Of a DNA stretch of 64,000 bases, positions 53,330 through 64,000 are shown piece after piece. The position numbers were made by a program, and so were the translations under genes. Below the pieces are notes generated by a model. The model saw only the letters and a list, made by a program, of their open reading frames with translations. It ran no database searches and was not told where the DNA came from. The stretch's first letter is position 1, and each line of letters starts with the position of its first letter. Source of the DNA: Sciurus carolinensis (taxonomy: Eukaryota; Chordata; Mammalia; Rodentia; Sciuridae); the NCBI RefSeq assembly GCF_902686445.1, contig NC_062220.1, forward strand, positions 115,740,643 through 115,804,642, in the 5' to 3' direction.

Positions 53330-54290
53330 TTTTTTATAAAATCTACTATGTACTTTTAGAAGTTTCAGAGAAAAATAAAATACATACACATGGAAGTAGG
53401 CAGATATAATACGTTAACAACTATTCAATCAAGGTGGTACAGGTACAGATAACTTATTCTCTCAATTTTTCTACTCCATTCAAAAATGTTTACAATTTTA
53501 AAAGTGGGAAGACTTTTTAAACCACAGAAAAAACTAAATTATATTATCAGAGAACCTAAGATCACAATGTGTACATGGAAATTCTCCTGATCAAGGGGAG
53601 GCAGAACACTTGGGGCCTGTGCTTAGTGCATCCCACAGCACCATTGTGGCTGCCTTAAGTGCAAGAACTTAGGACTGAACTATAAACTGTTCATTTACTA
53701 TCCACTCAGTCCAGATGCAGTAAGAACCCTGCATGCCCAGTCGTTCATGGCTGACAGGACAGGCCAGATGCCAACCAAATCTGGCTTTGCAGTTGAAGTC
53801 TCTCACATCTTCCTGGAGTCATCTCCAGGTCCAGCAAGGCTTGGAGAAGAAGGAACTGGGATATGACTTCTATCTGGTGGCCGTAGAGCATTTCCACTGG
53901 CTTCTTCTCCCAAACCCCTCACCCCATTCCCATCAGTCCAGCTTTCCCACCACAGATGCTTCTGTTTTCTGACCCAGTAGTCACTGAAGAAGGATGTCTC
54001 CCAACTCTGACATGGAGATCAAAGGGAGTTTGTCACCAGATTTTATCCTGTATAGAACTGAGATCATCAGATCACCTAGAAATTAACAGGAAACCCCACG
54101 ACTCACTACATTGCATTGCTGTGCACCCACCCACACACCTGACACATGTCACATAATACCTTCAGTTTACAGACACTACAGACCTTGTACCCTTCTAATT
54201 AGGAAATACTTAGGAAGTTTTTCTGTCTCCCCTTTTTAAGGAAGTACATATTTGCCACTGAAAATTTCTCATGGACCCTAAACTTTCATT
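53330..54290. other. Intergenic unique sequence
   Basis: Nothing recognised. Confidence 0.5.
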
Positions 54291-54292
54291 TT

Positions 54293-54402
54293 TCTTGTTT
54301 TGGAATGGGGTCTCGCTATGTTGCCCAGACTGGCCTGAACTCTGAAGCTCAAGTGATCCTCCTGCTTCAGTCTTCTGAACAGCAAGGACTATAGGTGCAG
54401 AC
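54293..54402 (-). mobile_element. 7SL-derived monomer SINE, antisense
   Basis: GGGGTCTCGCTATGTTGCCC AGACTGGCCTGAACTC ... GACTATAGGTGCAG; old Alu-type monomer. Confidence 0.72.
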
Positions 54403-55880
54403 AGAATGCCCTAAACTTCTAACAGTCATGTCTTAATATAATCCTGGTCTCAGGCCACTCTAAATGGGTCCCTCCTCTGTACTTCATCTGTAGAAATCTA
54501 TGGGAGTAACAGGCTACTTCAGGATTAGCAGTCTGACAGCCTCATTCAAGTGCTTAAGTTCAGGCTCATAGCATTTGTTACTATATTCCTGTGATAAGCA
54601 AGGCCACAAGTGGTGGCAGAAGAAACTGAGAATCCCTCCCCGCTTTTACAGAGTAAAGAAGGAACAGTGGAAGGTATCAAAAAAAAAAAAAATCATCTTT
54701 ATTGTGAAAGCACAAATTCTCTTCTCCATTCTGATTATGATTTGATCTGAAGTAAAGTTTTCAATCAACATTTTTGAGGGATAAAGTGTCCCCTTCCCCT
54801 CATTCAGCACTTGCTATCTTCAGTCCAGTGAAGGCTTGATTCCCTACAAGTTACAAGTTCTAGCTCAAATTTCTGTCTCAGAGTATTTGTAAAAATAACA
54901 TGTAGACTGAATGTCAAGGAAAGAATTCACACTGTTCTAGAAACAAGGCTTTCAGCCCCATTCAGATCAAGAGGCCACGCTGCCTTTATAGGAAGGAGAT
55001 GCAGGCTGGGCAAGGTTTGCACCTGGGATCATGCCCCTCTGTCCTCCAAACTGGCTAAAGGAGAGCCTGCTCTGTGACTATCCAGGCAAAGATGTATTTC
55101 AGAAATTCGGTCCCTTGCCTCTGGCCTGCCAGTACCTAAGGATTAAAAGCCCTCCCCTAAGGAGGAGAGAATGTAAAGGGGAAATATTAAGGAATGAAAC
55201 TGACCAAATTATATTGTTATATTTTCTGTATGTGTGAATAAGTGACAACAAAGTCCACCATTATGCACAACAATAATGTATCAATTAAAAACGTGGGGAA
55301 AAAAGGAGGTGCTGGGGATGTAAAGTGCCCCTGGGTTCAATACCTAATTGTAAATAATAATGGGGGGGGGGTTCTTTCCTGACACTGAGGTCCATAGGGC
55401 AGAGGCCACACAAAGTAACTCAGGGCTGCCTCTGACTAGGCACAGCTCAGGCCCAAGGATGTGGGGTAGTTTCAAAGAATCCCTCACTGGCTAGAAGGTC
55501 TGGATGGCCACCCCTACTGCCAACCCTCTGCCCCAGGGAAAACTTACCCTTGCCTCATCTAATTGCATGAAGTGGGGGAATTGTCCACCAAATGCCATGA
55601 GGCTTTGGGGGCACGGGGTGGAGACAGACAGGGAAAGTAGAAAAATGCTCACTGACTATGAAGACCATGGCTAGGAAATGGCAAAGCTGCACCAAGAGAT
55701 GCAAAATGGGACCTAGGGCCCTAGGGAAGATGTGCATGCCCCCTCCTTTCCCAACAGAGATCTGCCCTACCCTTTCTCAGAATCCAGTCAGGTCCCAACT
55801 ACCAGAAAGTAAACAAGAACCAAATCCAAAGGTAAGATGGATATTTCAGTTAGATATTTTATGACCAAAAGCAGGGGCAA
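54403..55880. other. Intergenic, mostly unique
   Basis: An ID 3' remnant lies at 55306-55350 (GGTGCTGGGGATGTAAAGTG CCCCTGGGTTCAAT), followed by a short G run. No gene seen. Confidence 0.5.
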
Positions 55881-55883
55881 AGC

Positions 55884-56072
55884 TAAGTGTGGTGGTACAC
55901 ACCTGCAATCCCAGTGGCTGGGGGGTGAGGCAGGAGGATCACAAGTTCAAAGCCAGCCTAAACAACTTAGTAAGATGATATCTTAAAATAAAAAAAAATT
56001 TTAAAAGGGTTGGGGATGTGACTCAGTGGTTAAGCACCTCTGGGTTCAATCCCCAGTACCAAAAACAAACAA
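55884..56072 (+). mobile_element. B1-ID composite SINE
   Basis: Sense B1 half (AAGTGTGGTGGTACACACCT), then ID half (GGGGATGTGACTCAGTGGTT) and an A-rich tail. Confidence 0.88.
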
Positions 56073-56564
56073 ATGGGGGCACAACCTAAAAAATAAAATA
56101 TATATATCTGTCAACTTGAGTAAAAGAGGCAACAAGAAATATGCTTTAGTTGCTAGATATTTTTGTGACTTGTAGGGACAAAGGGACAGTGTATCTGAAA
56201 TGACAACTGCCACATAACTGCTTGCCAGGGCAAGCACACCTGGCTGCCTTTTATCCTCTATCAGTGTTGTTCACTGGCAAAGGTCTCTGTGCCAATGGCC
56301 CTCCTCCCTGAGGCCAAGGGTCAAAAGGCAATTGGTCCTGCATAGCCCAAAGGAACTTGTCTACTTTGGTCATGAATCCAGGACAATTTTAGGGCATCAT
56401 GAATTCCTACAAAGAAATACCTGGAAGAATCTCCTCATACTTCTTCTTAGTAGTCCGTGAAGTCCTCTCTCAAGAGGGTCCTCAGTGCCCTTAAGAAAAT
56501 CACTTCTGCTCACTGATGGATGCTACCAGGCTAAGTCAAGGACTAAACTAGAAGGAACTAAAAG

Positions 56565-56945
56565 CAATATGCTGACTGCTATAGTGTAGATAAGTGACCG
56601 TCCCCGCCCCCAAAGGTCCATGTGATAAATTAGGCTTAGTCCCAAGATAGTGCTACTGGAGGTGATGAAATCTTCAAGAGATGGGGACTACCGGGAGGTC
56701 TTCAGATCCTTAGGGGCATGCCCCTTAAGGAGGACAGTGGGAACTCAAACCCCTTCCTCTTCCCTTTACTCCATGACCACAAGGTGAGCAGTTCTGCTCT
56801 GCCAAGAGCTCTCTGCCATTGCCACCGGGCACCCTCTTGATGGCCTCAAAGCAATGGATTCAACTGATCATAATCTGGAGCTTTTAAAACTATGAGCCAA
56901 AATAAACCTCTTCTCTTATAAATTGTCTCAGAAGATCAAGGAACA
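56565..56945 (+). mobile_element. MaLR-type LTR, sense
   Basis: Resembles a THE1/MST-class LTR: GTCCATGTGATAAATTAGGC ... TACTGGAGGTGATGAAATC ... a tail AACTATGAGCCAAAATAAAC CTCTTCTCTTATAAATTG. Ends are not sharply placed and no internal region is seen. Confidence 0.6.
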
Positions 56946-57052
56946 ACTTCTAAGCATGATTTCAAGTTACCCCTCTAGCCACATGATTCTGTGAAAAAAA
57001 CCTTGACAAGAAAAGCATCCATTTTAAGTTTCATCTAATCAAAGATTCTCTT

Positions 57053-57180
57053 TTTTATTATTTATTTTTTAGTTGTAGATGGACACGATATCTTTATTTA
57101 TTTATATGTGGTGCTGAGGATCAAACCCAATGCCTCACATGCTAGACAAGCATTCTACCACTGAGCTACAACCCCAGCCC
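57053..57180 (-). mobile_element. ID SINE, long-tailed form, antisense
   Basis: AGTTGTAGATGGACACGATA ... GCTGAGGATCAAACCCAATG ... CTGAGCTACAACCCCAGCCC. Confidence 0.92.
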
Positions 57181-59268
57181 TAAACCAGTGATTCTTAACC
57201 TGGGATATACATGAGTTTGAGGGATCTGAGGACCCTAAAATTGTAAGCCAAAATTTTAGGGGGTACTTTTTTTTTTTGAAGGAAGAAAGTCTGCAATTAT
57301 TGTCCAACTCCTAAAAGATGCTCAAAACTTCAAAAGTTAAAAATTATGGATTTAAACCATTAACTAAAACAGAGTTCAAAATGACCATAGTATTCAAAGA
57401 TGTCTAAGGAAAAAAGACAACAATATACAACAGAGAAGTGGGCAAAAATTTACAAATGACACTTCATAAATAGCCAATATGAACAGAATAAACATGAAAA
57501 ATGTTTAAGTGAAATTCATATTTAAAGACAAGCAAAACAGAAACTGTATTAAGGTACTAGAGTCTTAATGCTATTTCCTACACGCCTCTCAGTGAAGAGA
57601 TATTCCAGAGGTTTTTCAAGATGGTGGAATTGAGGAAGTCGCTTTCCTAGCTGCTTCATGGAGTGAAACCAAGAAAGCAGACAGGCAGCTTCTCAGCAAG
57701 ATCAATGAACAAAAAAAAGTGAGGGAACTTTATTGGAATTTAAAACATTCAAAGCAGCTCAGGGACTCAGGAGGTTGGATATTAAAAAAAAAAAAAAAGT
57801 AATTCCAAGCGGTACAGCCACTGCTGTGCCCAAAGCACCAGCCAGAACAGTCCCTCTGAAAGCATAGTGCAGGAATAAGGGAATTAAAGGAACCAGAATT
57901 TTTGGGAAGTCCCAGATACAGAGTGTTTAGAGATCAAGGACATTGCCTGGCAAACCTGAAAGATGTGCTGCACAATATCCGTGTGCTGGGAAAGAAGCTG
58001 CCATCTCTTCAGGGCATGTGAAGGACAAAGGAAGGAATCATTCTGCAGTCACTGTGTGGAGCCAGCAGCTGAGGGGGCTGATTCCTGGCAAACTCGAGTT
58101 TGGCCTGAAGTACACACTGCATGACACAGAGTGTGCTTAAGTGACCAGGAAAAAAATCAAACATGGAGAGAGGTTTACATAGGGGACAAGTCATGGAAAC
58201 TCACCCGGCTCTACCCACCTCCAATCCAACTGCTTGAAGGACTAGCTGGGAGAGACTCATCTGGTTGGGAACTCAAAAGGCTGAGGTAGGAGAGATTGTT
58301 TGGAGACTGAACCTGAGACCAGGAAATGTGGGGTCTGAACTGGGTCCCCCACCACACAAGGGGAACCCAGGGGAGATCCCTGGGGTACAGTCCTCCAGTG
58401 TGGACCAGCAAGTCCTGGGCACTGGAGGTGTGCTGATTTAAAATCCCTAGAACAACTGGTTTTCAGCGAAGAGCCTGGAGCATACTTTAGCCTAAACCCT
58501 GCCTCTCTCACTCCAGTAATCCAGAGGGTAGAGCATCACATCCAGACAGCCCCACCTAAAAACTGCTGAGAAGAGAAACAGAATCTTTGAACTCCAACAG
58601 AAAGAATTCTTTAACTTCATCAAGATCTTTATTATCAAATTTTTTTTGTTTAATTGTTACCTTAATGGTACATGGACATTTACACATATTCGTATTTGTT
58701 TTTTCCCATTTCCAGCATTTTTGAAGCCAGATATTTTTTCATGTATTAGTTTCTTATGAACTAGGTTAACTGATATATTTTAGTTTTATTTTGTAGTTTA
58801 ATTTTTAATATTTAAAAAATTTTTACCTTATATATGTTTTTCTTCTACTTGTTTCCCTTGATTCTTTTTTCTTCTTCTAACAGTCAATATCTAGGGTTCT
58901 CTTTCACTTTTCCTTTAATTTTTTTACTTCTTCTCTCCTCCTTCCTCATAATCACCACATCCTATATCACATCTATTCTCTCCATGTCTACCATTTAAAA
59001 TTATAAACTGTTTTGCAAACCTGCTGTTTTTATTGTAGGCAATAGCTGATAATATCATTTCTGTTTATTGTGATAATTAATATTATAGACATCACAATAC
59101 TACAATAATGGTTTAATGCTGTATATTGTTTGCATTGGTTGTTGTTATTATTTATCTTTCCCTAAACAGTGAGGTACTGGAAACTTTAAGGGGCACTGAA
59201 AGTGCACAGGGTAGAAATTCTACTACCTCAGATCCATACTGTTGTATGGGTAGACACACGAACAACAT

Positions 59269-59434
59269 GAAAAAGCAAGGGAACAAACTGCCCCAAACAA
59301 ACCAAGATACTCCAATAACAGAATCCATCAACACCACCATGGAAGAAATGCCAGAGAAGGAGTTTAGAATATACATAGTTAAACTGATCTGCAAAGTAAA
59401 GGATATAAGAAATGAAATCAGAAAGAAAACATAG
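59269..59434 (+). pseudogene. L1 ORF1 fragment
   Basis: MKKQGNKLPQTNQDTPITES then MEEMPEKEFRIYIVKLICKV, ended by a stop; downstream ORF1 sequence continues out of frame and past the ID insertion. Same family as the ORF1 at 293-568 but more decayed. Confidence 0.8.
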
Positions 59435-59693
59435 GAAGTGAAAGATCACTTCAATAAAGAGGCAGAGATTCTGAAAAAAAATCCAAACAGAAATCCTAGA
59501 AATTAAAGAAACAATAAGCAAATTAAAAATTCAGTACAAAGTATCACCAAGAGACTAGACCACTTGGAAGACAGAACCTCAGGCAATGAAGACAAAATAT
59601 ATAATCTTGAAAACAGAGTTGGCCCCAGAGAGATGTTAAGAAACCATGAACAGAACTTCCAAGAATTATGGGATAACATGAAAAGACCAAATT

Positions 59694-59836
59694 TGGGCTG
59701 GGGTTGTAGCTCAGTGGTAGAGCATTTGCCTAGCATGTGTGAGGCACTGGGTTCAATTCTCAGCACCACATATAAATAAATGAATAAAACAAAGGTCCAA
59801 CTAAAAAAGTATTTAAAAAGAGAAAAAAAAAAAAAA
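59694..59836 (+). mobile_element. ID SINE inside L1 ORF1
   Basis: GGGCTGGGGTTGTAGCTCAG ... TTCAATTCTCAGCACCACAT and an A-rich tail. AAAAGACCAAATTT at 59680-59693 and 59837-59850 is a perfect duplication. Confidence 0.94.
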
Positions 59837-60928
59837 GAAAAGACCAAATTTAAGATTTATCAGGATAGATGAAGGCGCGGAGATACAAACCAAAGGAATG
59901 CACAATCTTTTCAATGATCAGAAAATTTCCCAAACCTGAAGAATGAAATGGAAAATCAAATGCAAGAGGTTTACAGGATTCTAAATGTACAAAATTACAA
60001 CAGACCCACACCAAGGTACATTATAATGAAAATGCCTAACATACAGAAAAAGGAGAGAATTTTAAAGACTGTGAGAGAATAATATCAGATAATGTACAGG
60101 GGAAAGCAATTTGGATCTCAGCTGATTTCTCAACCCAGACCCTCAGTGCTAGAAGGACCTAGAATAACATATGCCAAGCTCTGAAAGAAAATGGAAACCA
60201 ACCAAGAATCCTATATTCAGCAAAATTAAGCTTCAGTTTTGAAGATGAAATAAAAACCTTCCATGATGAACAAAAGTTAAAAGAACTTGCAGTTAGAAAG
60301 TCTGTACTATAGAACATTCTCAAGAAAATATTCCATGAAGATGAAATGATTAAAAAAAGTGAAAACCAGCAAAGGGAGGAACTACACTAAAGGAATAGTC
60401 AATCAAAGGAGAAACTAATTCAAATTAAAGGCTAGAAATAAACCCAAATGGCCAGAAATACAAATCATATATCAGTAATAACCTTGAACATTAATGGCCT
60501 AAACTCATCAATCAAAAGACACAGATTGGTAGAATGGATTTAAAAACAAGACCCAACAATATACTGTCTCTGAGAGATTCACCTCATAGGCAAAGACATC
60601 CACAGAGTGAAGATGAAAGGATGGGAGAAAACATATCATTCACGTGGAACGTGGATCATGAAAAAGCAGGGGTTTCTATCCTCTTATCAGATAAAGTGGA
60701 CTTTAAGCCAAAGTTAATCAGAAGGGACAAAGAAGGCCATTTCATACTGCTTAAGGAAATTATACATCAACAAGACATTAACAATCATAAATATTTATGC
60801 CCCAAACAATGAAGCATTTACATCAAACAAATGCTTCTCAATTTCAAGAATCAAATAGACCACAACATAATAATACTTAAGTTTAATGCCTCTGTTACCA
60901 CTGACTAGATCCTCCAAACAAAAACTAA

Positions 60929-62809
<1,881 letters not shown>

Positions 62810-62959
62810 AAAGAAGCTACAGAAGTAAAAAATACAATTGATAATTTAGACTTAACAGACATATATAGAATATTTCATCCATCAATGACTTCTCAGCAGC
62901 ACAGATCCTTCTCTAATATAGACCATGTTATGTAAACTATCATATATGATGGCATACAA

Positions 62960-63350
62960 TTTAAATATTACCTTAATATATTTTTATTATCTATAGGGTT
63001 ATTCTGATAGCTCCCTTTCCATTGATATTAATTTTTGTTCTTGCTTTTTCCTTGATTAGATTTGTTTCATTTTTATCAAATTTAGCTGTATTATTTCTTC
63101 TCTATTTCATATATTTCTGCTCCTCTTCTTATTTTTTCCTTCCTACTACATAATTTGAAAATGATTGTTATTCTAGCTTCTTTCTGACACAAGTATTTTA
63201 AGTTATAAAAGTTCATCTGAGTATTGTTTCATCCCAGAGATCCTGATATTTTAAGCTTTTATTATCACTTAGTTCAAAGCACTTTTATTTACTTTCCTTA
63301 TGCTTTCTTCCTTGACCGCTGAGATATTTATAAGTGTACCATTAATTTTG
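62960..63350 (-). mobile_element. L1 ORF2 fragment, antisense
   Basis: Minus-strand phrases resemble L1 ORF2 (KVIIKALN-like near 63270, ISGMKQYSDELL-like near 63230-63200). Opposite in direction to the L1 at its left. Confidence 0.55.
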
Positions 63351-64000
63351 AAAGAATTGACATGTGGGGGTGGGGTTCTATATATCTTAAGGTGATTAAT
63401 TTCTAATGTAATAAATAATGTAGGAAACACAGTATGCATGATTTCAAATTGAAAAAAAAGTAATGGAAGTGCTTTTTATATTGATTGTATTGGTTACATA
63501 CATGTCAAAACTGATCAAATAGCGTACTTCAAATATGTGCACTTTACTTCAATTTTTCCTCAATAAAGATATGAGAAAAAAAGTTACTCCACGCTTCCAC
63601 CTGCTCAAGTCACAAAGCATGAATCATTTTCCATTTCCCTCCCCCTCTCTTCATCCAATCCATCAATGCAACCTGTTGGCTCTCTACTCAAGGCTGTTCT
63701 TCCTTGAATGTTTTATTAAGTAGCGGTACCACTTTACCCCAGCCTTGGGCATCTGCATCCTTTACCTGTTTAAGTTTTCCTCAAGACATTTCAACCACTT
63801 GATATGCCTATGTTTCTTATATGATGCCCACTAATAAGAAAAGCCCTGGTTCTGTTCATGAGTTGACTCCCAACATCTCAAAAGGGTCTGATACACAGAA
63901 GGAACTCAAAGATGTGGCAAATGAACAAGTGAATTCAAGAAGAAAGGAAATCATGTTCATCTATGACAACTTGTGTTTTGCAAATATCCAGTATGGTTCA
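63351..64000. other. Window end, AT-rich, no gene seen
   Basis: No exon or clear repeat recognised. Confidence 0.5.

Overview
The window is mammalian nuclear DNA with large introns, GT-AG splice sites and dense SINE/LINE insertions. Two things suggest a squirrel-family (sciurid) rodent: very many tRNA-Ala-type ID SINEs, and composite B1-ID SINEs (7SL-derived left half, ID right half). Gene order matches the human 22q12 block SFI1 - PISD. The species assignment is inference; the two gene identities are secure.

Layout. (1) Positions 1-37,677, + strand: the 3' part of SFI1, 24 coding exons whose phases all join into about 933 codons plus stop. SFI1 is the centrin-binding, Trp-rich repeat protein of centrioles. 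(2) Positions 37,755-45,130, - strand: PISD, phosphatidylserine decarboxylase. Seven coding exons give a complete 375-residue protein with the autocleavage LGST motif and the N-terminus of the lipid-droplet-type isoform. The genes converge tail to tail and their 3' ends probably overlap. (3) Positions 45,140-57,610: a stretch upstream of PISD with no recognisable exon, only SINEs, an LTR and unique sequence. (4) Positions 57,612-62,955: an old L1 with 5' region, ORF1 and start of ORF2. It is interrupted by an ID SINE and by a GTF2H2 retrocopy that carries an unspliced intron. The window ends in an opposed L1 fragment and AT-rich sequence.

SFI1 introns hold most of the mobile DNA. The first 2.27 kb is the 5' end of an antisense L1 with a GC-rich, tandemly repeated 5' UTR. 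Further on lie a KRAB-domain retrocopy inside a B1-ID SINE, a 5'-truncated sense L1, a long antisense ancient L1, an antisense MaLR-type LTR and a 36-bp U2 snRNA retropseudogene. Several insertions have clear target-site duplications, so their nesting order can be read.

No operon, CRISPR array, phage or novel multigene system is present. The best leads are: an alternative splice donor in PISD exon 1 that would make a different N-terminus; paired in-phase donors in an SFI1 exon; the intron-retaining GTF2H2 retrocopy; the nested KRAB retrocopy; and the tandem-repeat L1 promoter facing an SFI1 exon.
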